Shown: positions 1 through 8,856, counted from the stretch's first letter. The stretch is 64,000 bases of DNA from Variovorax sp. RA8 (GCF_901827175.1 NZ_LR594662.1:4402001-4466000), one strand, 5' to 3'. Notes: generated from the letters alone by a model not told the origin. A program made the numbers and translations.

Positions 1-243
1 GCTCGCGATGCGGCCGGCGGCGCCAACGCGGTTGTCGACGATGTAAGAGCGGCCCTGCCTGCGCAAGGCTTCGGCCAGCTGCCGGGCAGTGGTGTCGAGC
101 GTGCCACCGGCAGGGTAGCCGACCAGCAGCTTGCCCGGCGTTCCGCCGCCCTGCGCCGTCGCCGAGAGCAGCCAGCCGGCGGCAGGAGCGGCGAGCGCCA
201 TGCGCGTGAATGCGCGGCGGGAGAGTCGTGGTGAAGAGTTCAT
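1..243 (-). CDS. Bug-family tripartite tricarboxylate transporter substrate receptor (5' part only)
   Basis: Reading leftward from an ATG at 243, the sequence encodes the first 81 residues of a periplasmic solute receptor and runs off the window edge. It begins with a twin-arginine-like export signal (SRRAFTRM, then an Ala-rich hydrophobic stretch ending near ATAQG). The Bug/TctC hallmark follows: a strand leading into VGYPAGGTLDTTARQLAE, and further on VDNRVGAAGRIA. Bug receptors bind small carboxylates in the periplasm, often for TctAB-type importers; many are orphans. The gene is divergent from the LysR gene at 365 with 121 bp between the starts, the usual arrangement for a Bug gene and its regulator. 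The ligand cannot be predicted. Confidence 0.88.
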   Translation of the reverse strand, partial: MNSSPRLSRRAFTRMALAAPAAGWLLSATAQGGGTPGKLLVGYPAGGTLDTTARQLAEALRRQGRSYIVDNRVGAAGRIAS

Positions 244-364
244 TTGCTTGCCTCGTTGACACCGTTGGTAGGGGTGGAGCGAATGATGGTCTTGCCGCGA
301 ATTGAATGGAACTGATGAGTTTGCAAGGACAAAATGCATACCCTGCAACTCACGGAACCGCGCG

Positions 365-1372
365 ATGAGCATCGGTCGCATCGATCTCAACCTGCTGAAG
401 GTGTTCGACGCGGTCTACGAAGACCGCAACCTGATGCTCGCGGGCCGACGGCTCAACCTGAGCCAGTCGGCCGTGAGCCATGCGCTGACGCGGCTGCGGG
501 AGCTCGTGGGTGACGAGCTGTTCCTGCGCACTGGCAAGGGCATGGCACCCACCGGGCGCGCCATGGCCATGGCGCCCGCGCTGCGCGATTCGCTGCGGCG
601 CATCGAAGCCACGCTGGGCGTCGAGCCCTTCTCTGCCGGCCAGTCGTCGCGCCGCTTTGTGATCGCTGCCAACGACCATGTCACCGCGGTCATCGTGGCA
701 CCGCTCGCGCGCGCGCTGCAGAAGGCGGCGCCCGGCGTGGACCTGGTCATCCGGCCTTCGACGCGGCTGGATCTGGCCGAGCAAATCGACCTTGGCCGCA
801 TCGACCTCGCGATCGGCATCTTCTCGCAGGTTCCGGTCCGACTGAACACGCGCACGGTCATGTCGCAGGGCGAGGCCATCCTGATGAGAAAGGGCCATCC
901 GGCCTCGCGCCGCAAGCTGCAGGTGAAGGACCTGGCGCGCTATCCGCTGGTGACCATTTCAGTGGGCGGCCAGGAGGAAGGCGCGGTCGACGGATTCATT
1001 TTGGAGCGTGGCCTTGCGCGCCAGTCCGAGATGTTCGACCGTCACGCGCTGGAAGAGGCGCTGCGCGACACCGGGCTGCCGCCGCGGCTGCGCGTGACCG
1101 TGCCGCATTCGCTGGCGATTCCGGCGCTGCTGCACGGCAGCGACATGCTGTCGATCGCACCGGCCTCCCTCGCGCAGGCCCTCGCGCGCGGCAGCGGTCA
1201 CAGCGAACTCCTGTTGCGCCAGCCTCCCTACCGCACCGGACGATCGGTGTTGCGGGCCGTCTGGCACCGACGCAACGACCACGACGCCGCGCACACATGG
1301 CTGCGCGAGAGGGTGGCAGAGGCGGCCGTGGCTGCCGGCGGAGTCGAGGAGGCAGGCAGCGAAGGCGCCTGA
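365..1372 (+). CDS. LysR-family transcriptional regulator beside a Bug receptor
   Basis: A 335-residue LysR-type regulator. The start at 365 was chosen because MSIGRIDLNLLKVFDAV is the normal LysR N-terminus; the extra residues of the longer open frame are not typical. The N-terminal winged helix contains LNLSQSAVSHALTRLRE, and the effector domain (about residues 90-310) has LysR substrate-domain patterns such as the segment around DLAIGIF. It is divergent from the Bug receptor at 243 and probably controls it. It belongs to a different LysR branch (NodD/LeuO-like N-terminus) from the two other LysR proteins in the window, so it is the least likely of the three to control the shared promoter boxes described here. 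Confidence 0.9.
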   Translation: MSIGRIDLNLLKVFDAVYEDRNLMLAGRRLNLSQSAVSHALTRLRELVGDELFLRTGKGMAPTGRAMAMAPALRDSLRRIEATLGVEPFSAGQSSRRFVIAANDHVTAVIVAPLARALQKAAPGVDLVIRPSTRLDLAEQIDLGRIDLAIGIFSQVPVRLNTRTVMSQGEAILMRKGHPASRRKLQVKDLARYPLVTISVGGQEEGAVDGFILERGLARQSEMFDRHALEEALRDTGLPPRLRVTVPHSLAIPALLHGSDMLSIAPASLAQALARGSGHSELLLRQPPYRTGRSVLRAVWHRRNDHDAAHTWLRERVAEAAVAAGGVEEAGSEGA

Positions 1373-1637
1373 CCCGCGCGCCGCGGCCGTAGCGGTGAGC
1401 CCGGCTTCAGCGTGCATGGCGAAGTCCAAGACGGCGCGGATGCGGGCCTTGCTCAGGCAGCGAAGGCGCGCGGCGGGCCGTCGGACGCGCGAAGTATCAG
1501 CTCCGGATTCCAGAGCTCCTGAAACTCTTCGGCGAAGCACCGCCTATCTGAGCGTGCCTAACCTCCAATTGTGTGCAGCCTGCGCACCCACGGCCCGCTC
1601 ACATCAAACGTCTACCGTCCCAAGCTATCGCCCGCGA

Positions 1638-1865
1638 TGTACACACTGGATGACTACAACATAGCCAAGATCGAACTCGATGCGCTAAATCAGCGTTGGG
1701 AGAATTACTCAGGCAACAACCCAACCAAGTACAGGGCTGACATCGCGGCAGCCGGTGATAAGGTTCGAGCAATCGAAAGCGCACTGAAGTCAGCAGGTAT
1801 TCTCCAGCGCACGCCCCAAGAAGAACTGGAACACAAACTCGATTCGGCATATCCGAACGCGCAGA
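1638..1865 (+). pseudogene. Truncated small conserved hypothetical protein
   Basis: An ATG at 1638 opens a charged, helical protein start (MYTLDDYNIAKIELDALNQR, continuing to about HKLDSAYPNAQ). After about 76 residues the composition changes abruptly and the DNA becomes the interior of an ABC-transporter permease in another frame. The open frame runs on to 1981, but those residues are out-of-frame permease sequence. I read this as a small unknown protein cut by a deletion that joined it to the permease remnant near 1866. The function is unknown. The preceding 1373-1637 holds no gene I can support. Confidence 0.45.
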
Positions 1866-2438
1866 GTTCTGCGGCTGCGTGCTGGGGCTGCTCGTGGCAC
1901 TGGCGCGGATTTCTCCGTTTCGGCCGTTGCGCTGGTTCGCCTTTTCGTATGTGTCGACCTTTCGTGGCACACCGCTGCTGATACAGATCCTGCTGATCTA
2001 CTTCGGCCCCTGCCGAGCTACGGCATCGTGATCTCTCCGATTCCCTCTGCGCTGCTTGCGGTGAGCCTGTTCGCCGCGGCCTACCTCAGCGAAAACTTCC
2101 GCTCCGGAATCATGGCCGTGGAAAAAGGCCAGTGGGAGGCTGCGTGGGCCATGGGCATGGGCTACTGGAAGGCGCCGTTTCGCATCGTGCTGCCGCAGGC
2201 CTTCCGCATCGCCCTGCTCCCGGTGGGCAGCCGGCTCATCGGGCTCATGAAAGACACGTCCCTCGCATCGACCGTCACGGTGGTGGAGCTCACCCGCGTG
2301 GCCGAGCAGTTGGGCGCCACGACCTTTCGCTACATGGAGATGTTCCTTATCGTCGGAGCCATCTACTGGTTCATCAACCAGGTGCTCACCATCTTGCAGA
2401 CCTGGCTCGAAAGCCACCTCTCGAAGCGCTACACATGA
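1866..2438 (+). pseudogene. Amino-acid ABC transporter permease, truncated and frameshifted
   Basis: This is the body of a HisM/GlnP-type polar amino-acid permease. The N-terminus is missing. The first readable part (1876-2010) is a membrane span followed by STFRGTPLLIQILLIYFG, the characteristic region after the first helices. One C appears to be missing in the C-run at 2007-2010, because the reading frame jumps there. The second part (about 2010-2438) contains the inner-membrane-component loop, with EAAWAMGMGYWKAPFRIVLP, and a normal C-terminus ending SHLSKRYT. Its stop overlaps the ATG of the ATPase remnant at 2435, as in an intact permease-ATPase operon. It is non-functional unless the frameshift is a sequencing error; the missing 5' end is not explained that way. 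Confidence 0.8.
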
Positions 2439-3064
2439 ACACATCCTCCACTCACATCACTGCCCCGGTGCAGGTGCAAGGCCTGGCCAAGAGCTTCGGC
2501 GCGAACCACGTGCTTCGCAGATTGATCTCACGGTGGCACGCGGCGAGGTCGTAGTCATCATGGGGCCCTCGGGTTCTGGCAAGACCACGCTGATCCGCTC
2601 GCTCAACTTTCTGGAGATGCCCGACCGCGGCACCATCCGCATGTGTGGCATCGAGATTGCCGATGCGGGCACGAAGCCTTCGGGCGACACCCGTCGCAAG
2701 ATGCGCGAGATCCGCAAGAAGACCGCGATGGTGTTCCAGTCGTTCAACCTGTTCGGACACATGACGGCGGTGGAGAACGTGATCGAGGGGATGGTGTCGG
2801 TGCAAGGCATCCGCAAAGCCTCGGCGCGGCCGCGCGGCCGACCCCGAGCTGCGTGGCGAGGTGCTCAAGGTGATGCGCGACCTTGCAGAGAAGGGCATGA
2901 CGATGTTGGTTGTGACACACGAGACGCGGTTCGCGAGGGATGTCGCGGACCGCATCGTCTTCATGGAGGGCGGCGTGATCGTGGAAGACGCCTCTCCCGA
3001 TCATTTCTTCGGACCGTCCGCAAGCCAGCGCTCGAGAGATTTTCTTGGCTTGATCGAAGACTGA
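2435..3064 (+). pseudogene. Amino-acid ABC transporter ATPase with frameshift and internal deletion
   Basis: A GlnQ/HisP-type ATPase remnant. The first codons from the ATG at 2435 read to about AKSFGANHVL. One C then seems to be missing near 2516-2519, and the frame moves to DLTVARGEVVVIMGPSGSGK, which contains the Walker A motif. The Q-loop segment VFQSFNLFGHMTAVENV is present. After about 2830 roughly 60 residues are missing, including the LSGGQ signature and Walker B. The text resumes with DPELRGEVLKVMRDLAEKG and the H-loop VVTHE, and ends normally with FLGLIED. Without signature and Walker B it cannot hydrolyse ATP. Together with the permease it marks a dead importer. Confidence 0.82.
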
Positions 3065-3223
3065 TTGCCACGCGCAGCAGGGCTGGCAGGGCCCCGCTGC
3101 GAAGGACATTCTCAAATGCCCTCGGCCTGCGCGCGTTGACTTTTCCACAGCCAACGCCGCTTCTCCCGAGCTTTCCTTGCACCAGGCGACCAAGGCTGTC
3201 ACCACCCATCAACGCTTCATGTG

Positions 3224-3294
3224 TTTGGTGCGTATCAGGCACCACTGTGCGTCCGTTTGCGAGCCTACCGGCGCCTCCTCTGGCTCTCTACGAT
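3224..3294 (+). promoter_or_regulatory. LysR-box promoter 1 (before MBL hydrolase)
   Basis: A copy of the shared 71-bp promoter. The operator TGGTGC-N7-GCACCA (3226-3244) is a perfect inverted repeat with 6-bp arms and contains T-N11-A, the LysR-type signature. CTACCG lies at 3265-3270, then 18 bp, then TACGAT at 3289-3294. With a start site about 7 bp after the -10, the operator centre falls near -66, the classic LysR recognition position. The downstream gene starts at 3421. The rest of 3065-3420 contains nothing else I recognise. Confidence 0.75.
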
Positions 3295-3420
3295 CAACGG
3301 CATGCGGCCTTCTGCCGTGATCCGGGCCCGACAACGCTTCGGTGTTGAACGGCAAACGTTCTGCCAGCCACCTGGCAGGTTAGGCCCGCGCAACCGGGCC
3401 GCCCTTTTGGAGATTCCGCC

Positions 3421-4338
3421 ATGTCCCCCACAGATGACACCTTGCAACCCACGAGCGAGAAACCCAAAGATCCAGTGCCCTCCCGTTACGCGCTGCGCAT
3501 CGGCGATATCGACGCGCTGGTGGTCAGCGACGGCGTGCTGCCGTTGCCCACCTCGACCATGGCCACCAACGCCGACCCGGCAGATCTGGCGAGCTGGCTG
3601 GATCAGATGTTCATGCCGCCCGACAAGTACGACTGGCCGCTGAACGTGATGGTGGCCCGCAGCGGCGACCAGAACATCCTCATCGACGCCGGCCTGGGCG
3701 GCCAGTTCCCGGGCTTCCCGCGCGCCGGGCAGTTCCCCCAGCGTCTGGCCGCGGCCGGCATCGAACTCGAGTCCGTCACCGACGTGATCTTCACCCACAT
3801 GCACATGGACCACGTGGGCGGGCTGCTCGTTCCCGGCATCAAGGAACGCCTGCGCCCCGACGTGCGCATCCACGTGGCCAAGGCCGAGGTGGATTTCTGG
3901 ATCTCGCCCGATTTCTCCCAGACAGTGATGCCCAAGCCGGTGCCGGAGGTGCTCCGCTCGACTGCCAAGAGCTTCTACAACGAATACCGCGATCGCATCC
4001 AGACATTCGAGGAGCGCCGCGAGGTGGCGCCGGGCGTGGTGGTCCGCCGTACCGGCGGCCACACACCAGGGCACAGCGTGGTCGACCTGGTGTCGGGCGG
4101 TGAGCGCCTGACGTTCGCCGGCGACGCCATGTTCCCCGTCGCGTTCGACCACCCTGACTGGCAGAACGGCTTCGAGCACGACCCGGAGAAAGCGGCCGAA
4201 GTTCGCATCGGCCTCCTGCGCGAACTGGCGCAGACCCGCGGGCTGCTGGTGGCCGCTCACCTGCCCTTCCCTTCCCTTGGCCGGGTGGCGATCGACGGTG
4301 ACATCTTTCGCTGGGTTCCGATCATCTGGGACTACTGA
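3421..4338 (+). CDS. Metallo-beta-lactamase fold hydrolase
   Basis: A 305-residue MBL-fold protein, probably cytoplasmic because no signal peptide is seen. The zinc motif HMHMDHVGG lies near residue 127, followed by GGHTPGHS and the metal-bridging Asp in FAGDAMF. These give the full set of MBL ligands, so it should be a dinuclear hydrolase. The overall layout (an NVMVARSGDQNILIDAGLG strand before the active site) resembles the AHL-lactonase-like and paraoxonase-like MBL group, but the substrate cannot be assigned. It follows LysR-box promoter 1 by about 130 bp and precedes an AhpD-like gene by 126 bp. A detoxifying hydrolase role fits the regulon. Confidence 0.9.
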   Translation: MSPTDDTLQPTSEKPKDPVPSRYALRIGDIDALVVSDGVLPLPTSTMATNADPADLASWLDQMFMPPDKYDWPLNVMVARSGDQNILIDAGLGGQFPGFPRAGQFPQRLAAAGIELESVTDVIFTHMHMDHVGGLLVPGIKERLRPDVRIHVAKAEVDFWISPDFSQTVMPKPVPEVLRSTAKSFYNEYRDRIQTFEERREVAPGVVVRRTGGHTPGHSVVDLVSGGERLTFAGDAMFPVAFDHPDWQNGFEHDPEKAAEVRIGLLRELAQTRGLLVAAHLPFPSLGRVAIDGDIFRWVPIIWDY

Positions 4339-4464
4339 GCGCGGCCTGCGGCGCGCAAGCAGGCTGCCGGCCTGTCGCGCCGCATCGTCGATGCCCAGGA
4401 TTTTTCTTCTCTCTCGCGCTCTTCGCGAACGGGTACCTCAGCCGCACTGAGGGCGGAGCCACAC

Positions 4465-4944
4465 ATGACTCATCGCCTCAACTACATCAAGCAATCGCCC
4501 GAGCTCTTCAAGAAGCTGATCGAGTTCAGCACGCTCGTGGACAACGGCACCATCGAGCAGACCGTTCGGGACCTCGTCGCTATCCGCGCCTCGCAGATCA
4601 ACGGCTGCGCGTTCTGCCTCGACATGCACATCAAGGAAGCAAAGATCCACGGCGAGCGCGAACTGCGCATTCACCATCTGGCTGCATGGCGTGAATCGAC
4701 GCTGTTCGTTCCCCGCGAGCGCGCGGCCCTGGCTTGGACCGAAGTGCTGACCAAGCTGCCCGAGCAAGGCGTGCCCGACGACATCTACGAGCGCGTGCGC
4801 ACACAGCTGTCGGAAAAAGAACTCTCGGACCTGACCTTCAGCGTCATGGCCATCAATGCATGGAACCGCGTGAACGTCGCGTTCCAGACTGTGCCGGGGT
4901 CATCCGACAAGGCCTTCGGCCTGGACAAGGCAAACCTCTCCTGA
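4465..4944 (+). CDS. Carboxymuconolactone decarboxylase / AhpD-like protein
   Basis: A 159-residue AhpD-fold protein. It has the redox motif CAFCLDMH (CxxC followed by the conserved His) near residue 50, and the family text ERELRIHHLAAWRES and ERAALAWTEVLTKL. Proteins of this type act as alkylhydroperoxidases or thiol-dependent peroxide reductases in the cytoplasm. It is a close paralog of the gene at 38478, with roughly three quarters of positions identical by eye, so the two are probably a duplication. Upstream there is only a poor promoter resemblance (CTGTCG-N18-CAGGAT at 4372-4401, no T-N11-A box), so it may be read through from promoter 1. Confidence 0.9.
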   Translation: MTHRLNYIKQSPELFKKLIEFSTLVDNGTIEQTVRDLVAIRASQINGCAFCLDMHIKEAKIHGERELRIHHLAAWRESTLFVPRERAALAWTEVLTKLPEQGVPDDIYERVRTQLSEKELSDLTFSVMAINAWNRVNVAFQTVPGSSDKAFGLDKANLS

Positions 4945-5184
4945 GTTCTTTTCGCAGGCGTCGCCGCCTCTGGCGGTGCCGCTTGCTCTTCCTGCGCGAT
5001 ACACCCTTCGCGCCGAAGACCGATGGCGTCTCGGGAGCACAACCTCCTTCGCCCTCGATGGCTGCGCCTCGCAGATCATTCCCTTTTTTTCCCCTTCGAC
5101 TTCCTTCTCGCCACATCGTGGTGGCGCAGCCGTGTGTCTTGGAACAGCGCGCTTTCGTTCGCACTGAAGCGGTGTTACGCCGCC

Positions 5185-5255
5185 ATTGATGCCACTGGCT
5201 CACTGCGGCGTTTCGCTCGACAGGGCTACCGCATCGAGCTGTCGAAACCTAGATT
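5185..5255 (+). promoter_or_regulatory. LysR-box promoter 2 (before GMC dehydrogenase operon)
   Basis: ATTGATGC at 5185-5192 begins the box, and T-N11-A is preserved although the right operator half is poor (TCACTG). CTACCG at 5226-5231 is followed by exactly 18 bp and TAGATT at 5250-5255. All distances equal those of the other ten copies. The first coding start downstream is 5372. Apart from this element I see nothing in 4945-5371. Confidence 0.68.
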
Positions 5256-5371
5256 TGAGTGCAACAGATGCAGAACGTGCGAACCGGTTTCCCTCATCGC
5301 ACGCTATGCCTGTCCATCCGCCTTCAACGCTTTTTGCGCTCGATGGTTCCCTCAAATTTCTGGAGCAGTTG

Positions 5372-5605
5372 ATGACGAAAAGAATCCTCCTCGCGGCGCT
5401 GCTGGCCGGCCTCACCACATCGATATCGATCTGTGCGATCCAGGCAGCCGGTGCTATCGCGCTTGCGCCGGCGACGGCCGAGGCCCGGGTCGCCAGCACA
5501 TTCCTCTCGCTCGATCTGTCGTATCCGGCGCCCCAGGAGCCTTTGGACCGCACGCCGATCACGCCGACAGAGACGGTAGGCGCCGCGCCCTATGAGCCCT
5601 TCTGA
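5372..5605 (+). CDS. Small exported protein ahead of the GMC dehydrogenase
   Basis: A 77-residue protein of unknown function. The start at 5372 follows a GGAGC ribosome-binding site. An N-terminal hydrophobic segment (KRILLAALLAGLTTSISICA) looks like a signal peptide or single membrane anchor. The remainder is short, Pro- and Thr-rich and without recognisable motifs. It is the first gene after LysR-box promoter 2 and lies 42 bp before the dehydrogenase small subunit. It may therefore be a periplasmic accessory of that complex, but this is inferred from position only. Confidence 0.6.
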   Translation: MTKRILLAALLAGLTTSISICAIQAAGAIALAPATAEARVASTFLSLDLSYPAPQEPLDRTPITPTETVGAAPYEPF

Positions 5606-5647
5606 TCGATGCGTCTGCACGAACTCTGCCCCACGAAGAAAGTCCCC

Positions 5648-6397
5648 ATGTCCCTGATTGACCAAGAGTCCCCCGCGCGACGCCTCTTTCTGCGCCAGAT
5701 CGGCGGCGCTTCCAGCGTTGCAGCGCTGGCGGCACCCGCACTGCTGAGCGGCCTCGGCAGCCCGCTCGCTTCGGCGCAGGGCAGTGCAGCGCAGTCGACC
5801 GATACTGCTCGCTCCACTGGCTACCTGTCGATGGGCCCTCAGGAAGCCGCCTGCGTCGAGGCCCTCGTCAACGTGATGTGCCCGGCCGATGCGATGACAC
5901 CGAATGGCGTCGACTGCGGCTTGCATCTGTACATCGATCACCAGTTGGCCGGCGGCTGGGGGCGTGGCGACCAGCTCTATCGACAAGGCCCTTGGCGCCC
6001 CGGCAAGCCGCAGCATGGCTACCAGTCGCCCCTTACACCCGAGCTGCACTTCAAGGCCGGCCTCGCGGTGCTGCGCCGCGAGACTCTGCAACGCACAGGC
6101 AAAGCCATCGAGCAACTCGAAGCCCGCAGCCTCGACGCCCTGCTGCAGGATGTGGCTGCCGGCCGGATGGACGACGAACACTATGGACTCGGTGCGTGGT
6201 TCAACGACTTTTTCTATCCGCTGTTCGTGCAGGCCTGCTTTGCTGATCCGATGTACGGCGGCAACCGCAACAAGGCCTTTTGGCGCGCAGTTGGCTTCCC
6301 CGGTCTGCCCGCTTTTCACGGGCGGAACGTGGTCCAGTACCGCGGCCTGCCCTTCCCTGGCGCGGCCAAGCCGCAGTCGATCGATGACTTCAGCTGA
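5648..6397 (+). CDS. Gluconate 2-dehydrogenase subunit 3 family protein (dehydrogenase small subunit)
   Basis: A 249-residue exported small subunit. The start at 5648 (MSLIDQESPARRLFLRQIGG) puts a twin-arginine signal, RRLFLRQ, at residues 10-16 before an Ala-rich hydrophobic stretch. The mature part has the subunit-3 features: an EALVNVMCPADAMTPNGVDCG segment early on, and GLGAWFNDFFYPLFVQACFADPMYG late in the protein. In known three-subunit membrane dehydrogenases this chaperone-like subunit carries the folded flavoprotein through the Tat pathway. The order small subunit - GMC flavoprotein - cytochrome c is the standard one. Confidence 0.88.
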   Translation: MSLIDQESPARRLFLRQIGGASSVAALAAPALLSGLGSPLASAQGSAAQSTDTARSTGYLSMGPQEAACVEALVNVMCPADAMTPNGVDCGLHLYIDHQLAGGWGRGDQLYRQGPWRPGKPQHGYQSPLTPELHFKAGLAVLRRETLQRTGKAIEQLEARSLDALLQDVAAGRMDDEHYGLGAWFNDFFYPLFVQACFADPMYGGNRNKAFWRAVGFPGLPAFHGRNVVQYRGLPFPGAAKPQSIDDFS

Positions 6398-6409
6398 AGG
6401 TCTGTTCCC

Positions 6410-8170
6410 ATGACTCAAAAACTCCCCAAACGCGCCGTCGTCTTCGTCGGCGGCGGCCTCACCGCCGGCCTGGCGGCGCGGCAGATGATGAATTCCGGCG
6501 TCGACGTGCTGGTGCTCGAGCGCGGTGGCGATCTCGCCGGCAGTGCGGCCGCCACGCTGCCCAACCAGCGTGACGAACTGCGCTGGGGCGTGCGCAACAG
6601 CCTGGTGCAGAACTGGGCCAACGAGACCTACACATTGCGTCATTCAATCAACGAGAGCGCGCTGCCGGTGCGCCGCATGGAAGCCTTCCTCCCCGGCGAA
6701 GGCATGGGCGGCGCTGCCAATCACTGGAACGGACAGACCTGGCGCTGGGCCGAGTACGACCCGGCCCTGCGCACCCGGCTCGAATCGCGCTACGGCAAGG
6801 CGGCGATCCCGCGCGAGATGACGGTGCAGGACTGGGGCGTCAGCTACGCGGAGATGGAGCCGTACCACGATCTGTTCGAGCAGCTCTTCGGCATCGCGGG
6901 GCAGGCCGGCAATGTCGGCGGGCGGCTGATCGAAGGCGGCAACCCCTTCGAGGCCCCCCGAAAACGCGACTTTCCGCAACCCCCGCTCGAGATTCTCGAG
7001 TCGGGCCGCATCTTCAAGACGGCCGCGCAAAGCCTTGGCTACAAACCGTTCCCGTTGCCCGCGGCCAACTCGCCGCGCGCCTACACCAACCCCGATGGCG
7101 CAAGTCTCGCGCCGTGCCAGTACTGCGGTCATTGCGAGCGCTTCATCTGCGAGGCCAATGCAAAGGCCAGCCCGGCAGTGCTGCTGTATCCGCTGCTGCA
7201 GAGGCAACGCAATTTCGAGATCCGTCTTCACTCGCAGGTGACCGGCCTCGTCTACGACAAGCACGCCCGGCGCGTGACCGCCGTGCAGTTCATCGACCTG
7301 CAGACCGCGCAAACGTATGAGCAGCCGGCCGATGTTGTCGTGCTGTCCGGCTTCACCATGACCAACACCAAGCTTCTGCTCACGAGCGGCATCGGGCGCC
7401 CCTATGACCCGAAGACGGGCAAGGGTGTGGTCGGCAAGAACTTCTGCTACCAGGTGATGTCGTCGGTACCGGTGTTCTTCAAGGACCGCTTCATCAATCC
7501 GTTCATGGCGTCGGGCGCCTCGCAGATGGTGGTGGACGAGTTCAACGGCGACAACTTCGACCACGCAGGGCTCGGCTTCTTCGGCGGCGGCTACATCTAC
7601 TCGAACGTGACGAACGGCCGCCCTATCAATTCCCGGCTCCACCCGGCCGGAACGCCCCGCTGGGGATCGGCGTGGAAGCAAGCCAACGCCGACTGGTATG
7701 CGCACGCCTTCAACGTCGCGGTGCACGGCAGCAACTACCCGCACAGCCAGAACTACCTCGACCTCGATCCGACGTACCGCGACGCCTACGGTTTGCCACT
7801 GCTGCGCATGACCTTCAACTTTCACGAGAACGACCACCGGATGAGCGAGTACGTCACGAACAAAGCCGCCGGGATTGCGCGCGCCATGGGTGCCACCGCA
7901 GTCGGTGCACCGCAACCACGGCAAGGCGACTTTGATACGCGCCAATACCAGACAACGCACACCACGGGTGGAACGATCATGGGCGCCGACCCCACAACGA
8001 GCGTGGTGTCGCCGCGGCTTCAGCACTGGGATGCGCAGAACCTCTTCGTGGTTGGCGCCTCTGTCTACACACACAACGCGGGATACAACCCCACGGGTCC
8101 CCTCGCGGCATTGGCGCTGCGCCTGGGCGATGACCTGGTGCGCTATGCAAAGCAGCCGCGCATGCTTTGA
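6410..8170 (+). CDS. GMC-family FAD-dependent dehydrogenase large subunit
   Basis: A 586-residue flavoprotein of the gluconate/sorbitol/alcohol dehydrogenase GMC type. The N-terminal FAD-binding fold begins at VVFVGGGLTAGLAARQMM, and the GMC hallmark GEGMGGAANHWNGQTWR follows near residue 95. A C-terminal NPTGPLAALALRLGDDL segment closes the FAD site. A Cys-rich segment, CQYCGHCERFICEANAK (near residues 236-252), suggests an iron-sulfur cluster as in related dehydrogenases. It lacks its own signal and should be co-exported with the small subunit. Electrons would pass to the cytochrome encoded next. The substrate, a sugar acid, polyol or alcohol, cannot be read from the sequence. Confidence 0.9.
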   Translation: MTQKLPKRAVVFVGGGLTAGLAARQMMNSGVDVLVLERGGDLAGSAAATLPNQRDELRWGVRNSLVQNWANETYTLRHSINESALPVRRMEAFLPGEGMGGAANHWNGQTWRWAEYDPALRTRLESRYGKAAIPREMTVQDWGVSYAEMEPYHDLFEQLFGIAGQAGNVGGRLIEGGNPFEAPRKRDFPQPPLEILESGRIFKTAAQSLGYKPFPLPAANSPRAYTNPDGASLAPCQYCGHCERFICEANAKASPAVLLYPLLQRQRNFEIRLHSQVTGLVYDKHARRVTAVQFIDLQTAQTYEQPADVVVLSGFTMTNTKLLLTSGIGRPYDPKTGKGVVGKNFCYQVMSSVPVFFKDRFINPFMASGASQMVVDEFNGDNFDHAGLGFFGGGYIYSNVTNGRPINSRLHPAGTPRWGSAWKQANADWYAHAFNVAVHGSNYPHSQNYLDLDPTYRDAYGLPLLRMTFNFHENDHRMSEYVTNKAAGIARAMGATAVGAPQPRQGDFDTRQYQTTHTTGGTIMGADPTTSVVSPRLQHWDAQNLFVVGASVYTHNAGYNPTGPLAALALRLGDDLVRYAKQPRML

Positions 8171-8180
8171 GGAGACTGGA

Positions 8181-8537
8181 ATGCGAACACTCCTGCTCAC
8201 CGCCTGCGCCGCAGCTTTCATGAACCTGGCGCATGGCCAAGCGGCCGTGCAGCCGCCCAAGACATGGACGACATGTGCGGCATGCCATACAGCGCAAGGC
8301 GCTGCCGCCATCGGGCCGCCACTGGCCGGCGTGGTGGGCCGAAAGGCCGGCTCGTCGCCGGGGTTCGGCTACAGCCGAGCCATGAAGAACGCACAGATCA
8401 CCTGGGACGACAAATCCTTGGCGGCCTTTCTCAGCGATCCGCAGCAAGCCGTGCCGGGCAACCGGATGCCTTTTGCGGGCGTCCCCGATGCCGGCGAGGT
8501 CGCGGAACTCGTCAGGTATTTGAAGACGCTGCGATAG
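8181..8537 (+). CDS. Class I cytochrome c, electron acceptor of the GMC dehydrogenase
   Basis: A 118-residue exported monohaem cytochrome. A signal peptide (RTLLLTACAAAFMNLAHGQA) is followed by the haem site CAACH, with downstream GPPLAGVVGRKAG and a sixth-ligand Met candidate in GNRMPFAG. The size and motifs fit a small class I cytochrome rather than the three-haem subunit of acetic-acid bacteria. It starts 10 bp after the dehydrogenase stop with a GGAG ribosome-binding site, so it is the last gene of that operon and would pass electrons to the respiratory chain. Confidence 0.9.
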   Translation: MRTLLLTACAAAFMNLAHGQAAVQPPKTWTTCAACHTAQGAAAIGPPLAGVVGRKAGSSPGFGYSRAMKNAQITWDDKSLAAFLSDPQQAVPGNRMPFAGVPDAGEVAELVRYLKTLR

Positions 8538-8683
8538 CGGACGACTGCCCGGCGGCCGATGCCTTGCACGCCGGGCACACCTTCGGTCGGCTGCCACAGC
8601 GCCTCGATCGGCGAGATGGCGCGGGCCTGCGCGGTGCCAGAGCCGAATCCAAGCGGCCGCTACGGGCCGCATGACCCTATGGC

Positions 8684-8761
8684 CCATGGGCAGCAGGGCC
8701 TAGCCCGATGCCGTGCAGCCTCCGGCTACGATCAAACGGATACTTGAGTCTCTGCCCATGG
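8684..8761 (+). repeat. 10-bp inverted repeat around a -10-like site, upstream of STAND regulator A
   Basis: CCATGGGCAG (8684-8693) and CTGCCCATGG (8752-8761) are perfect inverted copies 58 bp apart. Between them lies TACGAT (8727-8732), a plausible -10, but without the CTACCG box at the fixed distance seen in the shared promoters. The repeats could be operators for autoregulation of the gene at 8857. The rest of 8538-8856 shows no supported gene. Confidence 0.4.
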
Positions 8762-8856
8762 AAACCGTCGACCCAATCCGCCTTCCCAGTCAACCGCCTT
8801 GCGACGCGCACGCCAAGCCGGCGACGACGTGAGGCCGCCCGTACCCCATCATTCAA

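Noticed and set aside
1395..1664. Frame of 89 codons after the first LysR gene
   Set aside because: Arg-rich, no ribosome-binding site, no domain; most likely non-coding.
4372..4401. Possible regulon promoter before the AhpD-like gene at 4465 (CTGTCG-N18-CAGGAT)
   Set aside because: The spacing fits, but both hexamers are poor and the operator region has no ATTGrTGC or T-N11-A match.
8703..8732. TACGAT at 8727 as a twelfth regulon promoter
   Set aside because: No CTACCG-like box stands 18 bp upstream and the operator position is unrelated; kept only as a plain -10 candidate.
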